A stretch of DNA of 64,000 nucleotides, taken from positions 449,501 through 513,500 of the forward strand of contig CP054838.1 in the NCBI GenBank assembly GCA_028768545.1, written 5' to 3'. Position numbers and translations under genes: made by a program. Of the stretch, positions 15,051 to 23,365 are shown piece by piece (position 1 is the stretch's first letter; the number at the start of each line of letters is the position of its first letter). The notes under the pieces are model-generated. The model did no database searches. It had not been told where the DNA came from and worked only from the letters and a program-made list of their open reading frames with translations. The DNA comes from Desulfobacter sp. (lineage in GTDB: Bacteria; Desulfobacterota; Desulfobacteria; Desulfobacterales; Desulfobacteraceae).

Positions 15051-17065
15051 TTAAAAATTAAAGGAAATGCCTGCCAGAAAATTTCTCCCGGGCATGGGGC
15101 CTGATCCCTCTTCATAATTTTCATCAAAGAGGTTTTTAACTTCAATGAAAATGTCCGAGGAGATTTTTTCCGTAAAGGAAAAAGCCTGGTTCAGCTTTGC
15201 ATTGACCACTGTAAAGTCGCTGATGGTGTATTTGTCGCCTGAGTTTTCATACTCGTACTGCTCGCCGGTATAGACCAGTTGGAGAGCGGCGGTGAGGCCG
15301 AAATCGAAAAAATACCGGGCATCCAGGGTGAACTTGTGATCCGGGATGAATTCAGCATCTGTTTCTTCACTTGTGGCACTGTCCTTGTCTTTGGCCGTCA
15401 TATAGGTGTACCCCAAACCCAGGTCCAGATTCCAGGGGGTCATGTACCGTAAGGTGGTTTCAAGCCCCTTGATATCGGTTTCCCCGACATTTTCATACTC
15501 CCGGCTGGCGTTTCTGATAATTCTGTCTTTACATCATTGAAAAATCCGGCGGCCGTCAGGGTCACAGAATCGCCAAACTGCTTGGACCCGCCGATCTCAT
15601 AGGCAATGGTGGTCTGGGCATTGAGTTCGGAGTTACCCCCGGCAAGGTTGGAGTAGAGTTTCTGCATCTGGGGAAATCTTGTTTTTTTGCCCACGGATGC
15701 GTAGAGGTTGAACGCCTTTGAAAAATCATAGGCAATGCCTGCCTGGGGGTTCCATTCGCTGGTTTTGTCCCTTGTGACGCCGCCGTACGCCTTTTGGGGA
15801 TCATGGGTGTCGTAGCTCACACCGGCTTTGAGGGTCAGTTTTTCAAAGAGACGGATTTCATCTTCAATCCCAAAGGAGTATACATTTGTCTCATACTCTT
15901 CTTCCGGCTCATAGCCTGTGTCCATCCAATAGTCGGTCTGTTTATTGTTATCTTTCATATAAGATGCGCCCAGCTTTAAAAGGCTGATGTCCCCGAAGTC
16001 AAGATAGGCGTGGAGCTCGCCGCCGACCGTGTAATCGTCATAGGAGCTTTCATCAAACCATCTGCCGGCCGGAAAATTATGGGCCGGGCGGTTGTCCCAG
16101 TTCAGGTCCTTGAGGGTGTCCTCGTGGTCTACATAATAGAGTCTTGCCTTCATGGTTAGGATTTCTGTGAAGTCATGCTCTCCCACCAGGCTGGCATTCC
16201 ATTGTTTCCATTCGTCAAATTCCCAGTACCGCGGATAGTTGAACCGGCCCCCGCCTTCTGTGGGGCAGCCTTTTTCATTGTCATGGTAATCAAAGGAAAA
16301 GTAGATCTTTGAGTTGTCGTCAAAATCATACCCGAACTTGGTGTTGAGGGTGTTGTTGGTGTAATGGCTTAAATCCCTTGTGCCGCCGGCTTCATTGTAT
16401 TCGCTGCCAATTCCGGTTCTGGGGTTGTTGGGATCAAAATCGCTGGAAAGCTCAAACCCGTCGCTGGTTCTATGACTGGCCGTTACCCAATAGTTGAATT
16501 TGCCCTTGGATCCCCCGTGGTTGAGAATATAATTCTGGGTGGCGTTCTGGCCAAAGGAGGTGGTCACCTGGGTATAGGGCTCTGCCCCGCCTTTTTTGGT
16601 GATGATATTGATCACGCCGCCCAAGGTGTTGGGGCCGTAGAGAACCGAAGATGCGCCCTTGATAACCTTGATCTGGGCAATGGCATCCACCGGGATCTGG
16701 CCCAGGTCAACGGATCCGTTATAGGATGAATGGGTAGGAACCCCGTCAATGAGAATTTTTACGTCCTGCTGGTCAAATCCCCGAAGTTTAATGCCGTATT
16801 GGCCTTTCCCGCCGATCTGCACATCCACCCCCGGGAAAAGGTCCAGGGCATCTGCCACATTCTGGGCACCCTGAAGCCGGATATCCTCGGCAGAGACCAC
16901 ATCGGTGGTGGTAATTTTGTCTGAACTCTGGGACTTGTCTATGACCAGCACCTGGCCCAGGTCAAAGACCTGATCTCCTGTTTTTTCTTCTGCCAGAACA
17001 GGCCCTGTTCCGGATAAAATAAAGAGCAGCGCAACGCATATGAACACATTACCAAGTTTCATCAT
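15051..17065 (-). pseudogene. TonB-dependent outer-membrane receptor (BtuB-like), one frameshift
   Basis: Outer-membrane receptor for a large chelate. Signal peptide, then a TonB-box-like region (GQVLVIDKSQ), plug domain (TTTDVVSAEDIRLQGAQNV, KLRGFDQQDVKILIDGVP, IKGASSVLYGPNTLGGVINI), then a 22-strand-type barrel ending in the normal ...NFLAGISFNF with terminal Phe. The main frame (from 17065; ATG 17062 is better spaced from GGAGG) goes off after AGFFNDVK near 15530, and the right continuation (DRIIRNASREYENVGETDIKG) is in the next frame down to 15051. A single missing base in GTAAAGACAG explains it. Position opposite the cobamide operon suggests a corrinoid receptor, but that is inference. 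Confidence 0.85.
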
Positions 17066-17088
17066 CGCCTCCGTTATATTAAAATTAG

Positions 17089-17107
17089 CCTGCTTTATGG
17101 GAGCAGG
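17089..17107 (-). promoter_or_regulatory. Leader hairpin before the TonB receptor gene
   Basis: CCTGCT and AGCAGG form a 6-bp stem with a 7-nt loop, followed on the minus strand by CTAATTTTAAT and then the GGAGG ribosome-binding site. It lies between the promoter and the start codon, and could stabilise the transcript or act as a weak attenuator. Confidence 0.4.
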
Positions 17108-17121
17108 TCGAAAAGTAGTTT

Positions 17122-17148
17122 ATTATAAATATCGTTTATAATTGTCAA
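17122..17148 (-). promoter_or_regulatory. Promoter with overlapping palindromic operator for the uptake operon
   Basis: On the minus strand, TTGACA (17148-17143) is followed after 15 bp by TATAAT (17127-17122). The spacer and -10 box are covered by a perfect 8-5-8 inverted repeat: ATTATAAA at 17122-17129 and TTTATAAT at 17135-17142. A repressor bound there would block RNA polymerase. The AT-rich form recalls Fur-superfamily sites, but the spacing is not the standard Fur box. I see no cobalamin riboswitch in this interval. Confidence 0.6.
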
Positions 17149-17351
17149 TATTTGTAATAATTATTAATTAAATTATAGATTTAAATGTTTTAACGAACTG
17201 TTACAGACTATAAATAACCCTGTGATCGGGAATTCTTGTTTTGTTTTTCCTCTTTTTTTCCAACACCATTTTTAAGTTGCATCCCCGGGCCCGGATATTA
17301 TATCCTTGCCCAGTTTATGCGGTTTAAATATCAAGGCGGAAAATACTAATA

Positions 17352-17903
17352 ATGGAAGATCCAGCAAAGATAACCCTGGTGATCGGGGGGTGCCGGAGCG
17401 GCAAAAGCCGGTATGCCCTGGACATAGCCAATACAATGGCAAGGGATAAAAAAATTTATCTGGCCACCTCTGTTCCCGAGGACGATGAAATGGAAAAACG
17501 GGTGACCCGTCATCAGGCGGAAAGGGGAGCGGACTGGGAGACCATTGAAGAGCCTGTTCTGATCCACGAGGCCATTTTAGGGGCAGCAGACAGGGCCCAG
17601 GTTCTCCTGGTGGACTGCCTGACCCTGTGGACCTCAAATCTTTTGTTCAAAGGCGAGGATGAACACAGGATCATGGCAGGGGTGGACAAGCTTAATTCTA
17701 CATTATACCAGTCGGCTTGCCCTGTGATTCTGGTCTCCAATGAAGTGGGATACGGGATTGTTCCTGAAAATACACTGGCCCGGCAGTTTCGGGATATGGT
17801 CGGCCTGGTCAACCAGAGGGTGGCAGCTGCGGCAGACCGGGTGATCCTGACCGTGGCGGGAATTGATGTGCAGATTAAACCCGGGCCTGGGGGGATGAAA
17901 TGA
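17352..17903 (+). CDS. cobU: Adenosylcobinamide kinase / adenosylcobinamide-phosphate guanylyltransferase
   Basis: CobU phosphorylates adenosylcobinamide and then transfers GMP to give AdoCbi-GDP, the activated corrinoid for nucleotide-loop assembly. The P-loop is GGCRSGKS (12-19). Other family landmarks are IYLATSVPEDDEM, the guanylylation-region His in RVTRHQAERG, LLVDCLTLWTSNLL and VSNEVGYGIVPENTLARQFRD. The length of 183 fits the family. It opens the plus-strand cobamide operon and ends in an ATGA overlap with the next gene. Confidence 0.95.
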   Translation: MEDPAKITLVIGGCRSGKSRYALDIANTMARDKKIYLATSVPEDDEMEKRVTRHQAERGADWETIEEPVLIHEAILGAADRAQVLLVDCLTLWTSNLLFKGEDEHRIMAGVDKLNSTLYQSACPVILVSNEVGYGIVPENTLARQFRDMVGLVNQRVAAAADRVILTVAGIDVQIKPGPGGMK

Positions 17904-18874
17904 AATACCGGCATTTGTTCGGGCCTGTGGCCTCCAGGCGTCTGGGGGTGTCTCTGGGGGTGGATCTGGTGGTTCACAAGGTCTGCAGCCTGAACTGCCT
18001 CTATTGCGAGTGCGGGAAGACCACGACCCCTACCATGGAAAGAAAGGACTGGGTCCCCTTTGACCGGGTGCAAAAAGAGTTGGATCATTATTGGGCCGCC
18101 AATGATGACCCGGATTATATTACCTTTTCAGGATCAGGGGAACCTTGCCTCAACATCCATCTGGGCCGGGTGATTGCCTATATTAAGGAGAAAAAACCCA
18201 ATATCCGGGTGGCGGTGCTCACCAATGCCACCCTGCTCACGGATCCTGGGGTCAGGGCTGAATTGTTAAAGGCAGACCTGGTGGTGCCGTCCCTGGACGG
18301 GGTGTCAAAAGAGGTGTTTGACAGGATAAACCGGCCCTGTGTTCCCATGGACCCGTTAAAAATAGTTGAGTCCATCCAGGCCTTTGTCCGGATGTTTAAG
18401 GGTCAGGTCTTTTTAGAATTATTTATCCTGGCCGGGATCAACAACACCCCCGAGGAGCTTGCCCTGTTCAAGGATGCCATTGCCCGGATCCGGCCGGATC
18501 TGGTGCAGCTCAACTCTTTGGACCGGCCCGGGACCAGTCCTGATGCGGTTGCTGCCAAAAGGGCGGACCTTGAAAAAATCAAAGAAATTCTGGGTCCTGA
18601 CCGGGTTGAGATCATTGCAAGAAAGCCCAAGACCACCCCGGCCGCCAATCCAAGGTCAGGGTCGGATCTGGCCTCTTTTGTGGTTGAGACCATTCATCGG
18701 CGGCCTTCCACCTGTGAAGATCTTTGCACCATGCTCGGGGCGGAGATGGAAGAGGTTCAGGCCATTTTGGATGATCTGGCTGAAAAAGGAGAGGTTGAAT
18801 TTCAGACCCAGAACCGGGGCATTTTTTATCAGACCTGCAAGACAGGATCAAATTGTGGGGATACGCCTCAATGA
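17900..18874 (+). CDS. Radical SAM protein with C-terminal winged-helix-like domain
   Basis: Cytoplasmic radical SAM enzyme of the COG0731-like group. The cluster motif is CSLNCLYC (Cys29, 33, 36), followed by ITFSGSGEPCLN (the SAM-contacting GE motif) and LTNATLLTD. The core ends near 240. The last 75 residues (FVVETIHRRPSTCEDLCTMLGAEMEEVQAILDDLAEKGEVE) look like a winged helix that could bind nucleic acid or a protein. It sits between cobU and cobS with ATGA overlaps at both ends, so it is co-translated with cobamide genes. No known cobamide step calls for it; the reaction is unknown. Confidence 0.82.
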   Translation: MKYRHLFGPVASRRLGVSLGVDLVVHKVCSLNCLYCECGKTTTPTMERKDWVPFDRVQKELDHYWAANDDPDYITFSGSGEPCLNIHLGRVIAYIKEKKPNIRVAVLTNATLLTDPGVRAELLKADLVVPSLDGVSKEVFDRINRPCVPMDPLKIVESIQAFVRMFKGQVFLELFILAGINNTPEELALFKDAIARIRPDLVQLNSLDRPGTSPDAVAAKRADLEKIKEILGPDRVEIIARKPKTTPAANPRSGSDLASFVVETIHRRPSTCEDLCTMLGAEMEEVQAILDDLAEKGEVEFQTQNRGIFYQTCKTGSNCGDTPQ

Positions 18875-19632
18875 ACAAGAGACCCTCTTTTTTTTATGAC
18901 CTAAAGGCCTGCCTGGCATTTATCACCATTTTGCCCACAGGAAAAGAGATTGCCTATTCTCCCATGGGCATGATTCGGTTTTTCCCGGTGGTCGGTCTGA
19001 TCATCGGCCTGGCTTTGGTGCTGGCCGATCAAATTGCCTCTTTTTTCTGGCAGAGTCCTGTGGCCGCATTGATGGATCTTCTCTTTTTGATAGCCGTTAC
19101 CGGGGCCTTTCATCTGGACGGGCTCGGTGATACGGCAGACGGAATGTTCAGTCATAGGGGCCGGGATCGGGCCCTGGAGATTATGAAAGATTCCAGAACC
19201 GGCATGATGGGCCTTGTGGCCGTGGTCATGGGCCTGGCCCTGAAACTGGCCGGGATATGGTCGGTGAAAGAGAGCTGTTCCCCTTTTCAGCTCATGGGTA
19301 TTCTGGTTTTAGTGCCGGCCTATGCAAGGGTGTCCATGATATTCGGGATCAAGTTTTTAAACTACGGGAGAAAGGGCCATGGCACGGGCAAGGATCTTTT
19401 TGACGCCCCTGTGACGGTCAAGGATTTTGCCTATTGTCTGATTCCCCTGTTTTTATCCCTGTTTTTCGGGTATAAGGGCGTGATTTTAAACCTGGGATTT
19501 GGGTTGGGCACACTGGCCATTTTATGGTTTTATAAAAAAAATATGAACTGCATTACAGGAGACATGTTAGGCGCCATGACAGAATTGATGGAAGCGTTCT
19601 TATTTCTGGCTGCCGGCATGGTATGGATCTGA
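18871..19632 (+). CDS. cobS: Adenosylcobinamide-GDP ribazoletransferase (cobalamin synthase)
   Basis: Integral membrane enzyme that joins AdoCbi-GDP with alpha-ribazole (phosphate). The family signature FHLDGLGDTADGMFSHRGRDRALEIMKDSRTG is present in essentially full form around residues 75-106, and several hydrophobic segments follow. Length 253 is normal. ATG 18871 was chosen because it overlaps the radical SAM stop (ATGA); the in-frame TTG at 18853 has no ribosome-binding site. Confidence 0.95.
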   Translation: MNKRPSFFYDLKACLAFITILPTGKEIAYSPMGMIRFFPVVGLIIGLALVLADQIASFFWQSPVAALMDLLFLIAVTGAFHLDGLGDTADGMFSHRGRDRALEIMKDSRTGMMGLVAVVMGLALKLAGIWSVKESCSPFQLMGILVLVPAYARVSMIFGIKFLNYGRKGHGTGKDLFDAPVTVKDFAYCLIPLFLSLFFGYKGVILNLGFGLGTLAILWFYKKNMNCITGDMLGAMTELMEAFLFLAAGMVWI

Positions 19633-19648
19633 TAACAGGAAAGAAAAA

Positions 19649-20731
19649 ATGATTCTGGGACACGGGGGAAATAAACAGCAGCTGGCAGACCGTCTGGGAT
19701 GCCCCACAGATGAGATCATTGACATGAGCTCCAACCTAAACCCTTTGGGCCCGCCTGAAATGATTCACGGACTGATCCGGGAAAAAATTCATAGCATCCA
19801 TGCCCTGCCCGAACCTGCCGGAGATGCCATGGCAAAAGGGTTTGCCCGATACCACGGCATTGATCCGGGTCTTGTGATTCCGGGCAACGGCACCACTTTT
19901 TTTATTTACACCCTGCCCATGGCCCTGAATCCTGAAAAGGTTTTGATTTTAGGGCCTACCTATTCGGATTACCAGGATGCCTGCGCCATGCACGGCATTG
20001 AATATTCTCTATCTCCTGCAAAAAAGGAATCGGGTTTTCACCCGGACCTGGATCTTGTTTCAGCCCAGGCCGCCCAGGCAGACCTGGTCTTTGTCTGCAA
20101 TCCCAACAATCCCACCGGGGCTTTGATTCAAAAACAGGATTTGCTGGCATTGATCAAGGCCCATACAGGGACCTGTTTTGTGGTGGATGAATCCTATCTG
20201 CCCTTTGTGGATGATGCCGATGCGCTCTCCTTTGTGAAAGATACCGAAATTGCCAATTTACTGGTGCTCTCTTCCATGTCCAAGATTTTTAGAATCCCCG
20301 GGCTGCGCACAGGATTTTTAAGCGGGGCCAAGCCCCTGGTTGACAAGGTCATGGCCTATTACCAGCCCTGGAGCGTCAATGCCCTGGCCCAGGAGGTGAT
20401 CCAAAAGATTTTTAGCCGGCCCCAGGAGATTGACCCGTTCTACCAGAAGACCCGGGACTATATTAAAGAAGAAAAGGCAAAATTTATTGCCGCCCTGGCA
20501 AATGTCCCGGGCATCCGGGTATTTGATTCTCCCACCTATTTTGTTTTGGCAGAACTTGAAACCATGACTGCTAAACTATTTTGTGACCTTGTGGGCGAAG
20601 ACAGGATACTCATCCGGGACTGTGGAAATTTTCAGGGACTTTCAGAGCGTTTTGTCCGGTTTTCCCTGAAAACCGAATCCATTAACCAGGCCCTGGTCTC
20701 CAGCATCAAAAAGGCATTGACCCATGATTAA
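19649..20731 (+). CDS. cobD: L-threonine-O-3-phosphate decarboxylase-type PLP enzyme
   Basis: PLP-dependent aminotransferase-fold protein of 360 residues that makes (R)-1-amino-2-propanol phosphate, the linker of the cobamide lower loop. It begins with the typical ILGHGGNKQQLADRLG and IDMSSNLNPLGPP. The PLP lysine lies in SSMSKIFRIPGLRTGF. The CNPNNPTGAL and VVDESYLPF motifs of fold-type I are also visible. Histidinol-phosphate aminotransferase is the nearest alternative, but the HGG start and the cobS/cbiB neighbours favour CobD. Confidence 0.9.
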   Translation: MILGHGGNKQQLADRLGCPTDEIIDMSSNLNPLGPPEMIHGLIREKIHSIHALPEPAGDAMAKGFARYHGIDPGLVIPGNGTTFFIYTLPMALNPEKVLILGPTYSDYQDACAMHGIEYSLSPAKKESGFHPDLDLVSAQAAQADLVFVCNPNNPTGALIQKQDLLALIKAHTGTCFVVDESYLPFVDDADALSFVKDTEIANLLVLSSMSKIFRIPGLRTGFLSGAKPLVDKVMAYYQPWSVNALAQEVIQKIFSRPQEIDPFYQKTRDYIKEEKAKFIAALANVPGIRVFDSPTYFVLAELETMTAKLFCDLVGEDRILIRDCGNFQGLSERFVRFSLKTESINQALVSSIKKALTHD

Positions 20732-20757
20732 CCTGCTTTCTTGGAGACCTTGCTCCC

Positions 20758-21714
20758 ATGTTTGAGATTTCATGGCCCGTGATCGCAGGGGCATTTATCC
20801 TGGATTTTTTGGCAGGGGATCCTAGAAACCTGCCCCATCCCATTGTGTGGATGGGAAATGCCATCTCTTTTTTTGAACCCCGTTTCAGGCGGTGGATCCG
20901 CTCTCCTTTTTGGGCCGGCCTGGTCTTTGCCCTGGTCCTTGTCTTTTTTACCTTTGCCATTGCCGGCCTGGTGGTTTATCTGGGGATCAGGATTCATCCT
21001 TTGGCCGGAACCGGGATCCAGGTGGTGATGCTCTATTATTGTTTTTCCGCCCAAAGCCTTTTCCGGGCCGCCATGGATGTGGCCCGCCCGCTTATGGCAG
21101 GGGATATTTCCAGGGCCAGGATGATGATGGGATATATCGTGGGCAGGGAAACCCGCACCCTTGACCGGGAAGGCATAGCACGTGCGGCCTGCGAAACCGT
21201 GGCTGAAAATTTTGTGGACGGGTTTTTATCTCCCTTGTTTTTTGCCCTGGTGCTCGGGGTGCCCGGGGCCATGGCCTACAAGATGATCAATACCCTGGAT
21301 TCCATGGTGGGATACAAAAACAAGACCTATATCCTCTTTGGCAGGGCCGCTGCCCGGATAGATGATATGGCCAATTATATTCCGGCCCGGCTTTCAGTTC
21401 TGGTGATTTCCTTTTCCGCCGCCCTGTTCGGTCCCCTTCATGGGAAAACCGCATTTTTAACAGCCCTTTTCCAGGGGAAAAATCATAAGAGCCCCAATGC
21501 CGGATTTCCCGAGGCTGCATTTGCAGGCGCCATGCAGATGCGAATGGGCGGGCCCAATATCTACCACGGCCGCATGGTGGACAAACCCTATATCGGCTCA
21601 GAGTTTAAGGACCCCGCCCCGGACAGGATACAAAAGGCCTGCGAACTCATGATGATCTCAGCCCTTGTCTCTGTTGTTGCAGCCTCTTTAATCCTATGGG
21701 GCATCAAAGGTTAG
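20758..21714 (+). CDS. cbiB: Adenosylcobinamide-phosphate synthase
   Basis: Membrane enzyme that attaches the aminopropanol linker to adenosylcobyric acid. Family motifs are DFLAGDPRNLPHPIVWMGN at the start, GRETRTLDREGIARAACETVAENFVDG in the middle, and MINTLDSMVGYKNKTY. Length 318 is typical. The gap to cobD is 26 bp, and to the next gene 3 bp. Confidence 0.95.
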   Translation: MFEISWPVIAGAFILDFLAGDPRNLPHPIVWMGNAISFFEPRFRRWIRSPFWAGLVFALVLVFFTFAIAGLVVYLGIRIHPLAGTGIQVVMLYYCFSAQSLFRAAMDVARPLMAGDISRARMMMGYIVGRETRTLDREGIARAACETVAENFVDGFLSPLFFALVLGVPGAMAYKMINTLDSMVGYKNKTYILFGRAAARIDDMANYIPARLSVLVISFSAALFGPLHGKTAFLTALFQGKNHKSPNAGFPEAAFAGAMQMRMGGPNIYHGRMVDKPYIGSEFKDPAPDRIQKACELMMISALVSVVAASLILWGIKG

Positions 21715-21717
21715 TCC

Positions 21718-22560
21718 ATGGAAAAAAATCTTAAGCCCAGGCCTTTTAAGCTGGGCACCACCTCTTTTATTTATCCGGGTCATATCATCCCCAATGTCAG
21801 GCAGATCGGTGCTTTTTTTGATGAAATCGAGCTTCTGGTTTTTGAAAGCCTGCCTGATGAGGTCCTGCCCTCAAAATCGGATGTCAGGGTGCTGGCAGAA
21901 CTGGGGCAGGATCTGGATCTGAGCTATAATGTTCACCTGCCCACGGATGTCAGCTTGACCTGCGACTCCCGTGTGGAAAGGCAAAAGGGGGCTGATGTCC
22001 AGAAAAAAGTGGTGGAGCGGTTTGACCTGCTCTCTCCGTTTACCTTTACCCTTCATCTGGACATGGACCGAAACCTTTCAGGGCCTGAGCCGGTCAAGGC
22101 CTGGAAAGCGCAGGCAAGACAGGGTCTGGAACTTTGGGTCCCCGGCCTTGGGGATCCTTCGCGGGTTTCGGTTGAGACGCTGTGGTATTCGCCGGACCTG
22201 TTTTTTCCCCTGGTCCGGGAGTTTGGCCTCGGTGTATGCGCCGATGCAGGCCACCATTTTAAGTACGGGTATGACCTGGCCCATACCTTTGAGCGGTTTA
22301 AAGATGCCATCACCATTGTTCACCTTCACGGGGTGGATTTTTCAGGAAAGAATCCAAAGGACCATGTCGGCCTGGACCGTCTTCCCAAAGAGATGCTGGA
22401 TCAGGCCATGACCCTTGTTGAATTTTTCCAAGGCACCCTTTGTCTTGAGGTCTTTAATTTGAATAATTTAACAGCCTCTTTGGCGACATTGTCCCGGTAT
22501 TTTAAGGATATTCCTTTACCACGAACCATTCCTGGGAGTCTTGACAAACAACAGCCTTGA
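21718..22560 (+). CDS. cbiR: CbiR-like cobamide remodelling protein (AP-endonuclease-2 superfamily)
   Basis: TIM-barrel protein of the AP-endonuclease/xylose-isomerase superfamily, 280 residues. Metal-binding candidates are seen in YNVHLPTD, FTLHLDMD, CADAGHHFKYG, IVHLHGVDFSGKNPKDHVGLD and LCLEVFN. In this position and with the opening KLGTTSFIYPGHIIPNVRQIG it matches my memory of CbiR, an enzyme that removes the lower ligand of unwanted cobamides so that they can be rebuilt. The flanking CobU, CobS, CobD and CbiB provide exactly the rebuilding steps. The alternative is an unrelated sugar-phosphate isomerase-like protein. Confidence 0.72.
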   Translation: MEKNLKPRPFKLGTTSFIYPGHIIPNVRQIGAFFDEIELLVFESLPDEVLPSKSDVRVLAELGQDLDLSYNVHLPTDVSLTCDSRVERQKGADVQKKVVERFDLLSPFTFTLHLDMDRNLSGPEPVKAWKAQARQGLELWVPGLGDPSRVSVETLWYSPDLFFPLVREFGLGVCADAGHHFKYGYDLAHTFERFKDAITIVHLHGVDFSGKNPKDHVGLDRLPKEMLDQAMTLVEFFQGTLCLEVFNLNNLTASLATLSRYFKDIPLPRTIPGSLDKQQP

Positions 22561-22615
22561 TTTGCATCGTGCATTTGGCGACCCGTCAGACTGCATTTAT
22601 CCCCCCAAAAAAAAA

Positions 22616-22661
22616 TTGACAAAACAGAGTTTCATCTCTATATTGACTCGAAATTCAATAT
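22616..22661 (+). promoter_or_regulatory. Promoter and probable TetR operator of the efflux operon
   Basis: TTGACA (22616-22621), a 17-bp spacer and TATATT (22639-22644) form a near-consensus sigma-70 promoter. An inverted repeat (ATATTGA at 22640-22646, TCAATAT at 22655-22661, 8-bp gap) overlaps the -10 box. Autorepression by the TetR protein encoded 108 bp downstream is the simple reading. Confidence 0.65.
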
Positions 22662-22768
22662 TTAACTTTAAAGTCATTGTTTGAGATTGATAGTCAAAAG
22701 CGCTGTTTCCTGTCCCCAAAATTGGGCGAAACTGGCAGGAGACCCTTATTAACACTGGGATTTATCAA

Positions 22769-23365
22769 ATGAAGAAAATCAGCAAGAGAAAAGAACTCAT
22801 GGACAGGCTGATAAAAGAAGAAGTGGTTAAAACCGTGATTGACCTGATCCAGAACGACCGCCAGGTGACCATGGACGAGGTTGCCCTTTGTTGCGGGGTG
22901 GCCAAGGGGACCCTTTACAATTATTTTAAGAACAAAAAAGGGCTGCTGGCCTTTGTCCATGAATCCATGATTCTGCCCATTAAAAAAAGTTCCCAAAAAT
23001 TTTTTGAAGCACCCATCAGTCCCCGGAAAAAAATATACGCCTTTGTGGACAATGTCTTTGACTTTCATAGAGAGTACCCCCTTTATTTTAAGTTTATCCA
23101 GAGCGAGCGCTCTGGCGCGGAATTAATTGACGAACGGATGTCTTTGGCCATCCTCCCGTTGATCAAAGTCTGCCAGGAAGGAATTCAAACCGGCCAATTT
23201 CTGGATGCAGACCCTTCAGTCATGGCCAATATGATTTTCGGCACTGTGATCGGCACCATGGAATCCCTTCCCTACCGGGAGGCACCTATTTTAGATATGG
23301 AAGATCTTAAGCAGGACATTATCAAGCTTATAGACAGAATTATACTCAAGGAAAAAGAAAAATGA
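22769..23365 (+). CDS. TetR/AcrR-family transcriptional regulator
   Basis: Dimeric repressor of 198 residues. The helix-turn-helix is at about 30-55 (VTMDEVALCCGVAKGTLYNYFKNKKGLL), and the rest is a variable ligand-binding helical domain. It is first in an operon with an RND efflux system, whose adaptor gene overlaps its stop by 4 bp (ATGA). Local control of the pump in response to its substrates is the likely role. Confidence 0.9.
   Translation: MKKISKRKELMDRLIKEEVVKTVIDLIQNDRQVTMDEVALCCGVAKGTLYNYFKNKKGLLAFVHESMILPIKKSSQKFFEAPISPRKKIYAFVDNVFDFHREYPLYFKFIQSERSGAELIDERMSLAILPLIKVCQEGIQTGQFLDADPSVMANMIFGTVIGTMESLPYREAPILDMEDLKQDIIKLIDRIILKEKEK

Noticed and set aside
17066-17351. Cobalamin riboswitch
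   Set aside because: The expected B12-box-type core and surrounding stems were not seen on either strand; a covariance search would be decisive.
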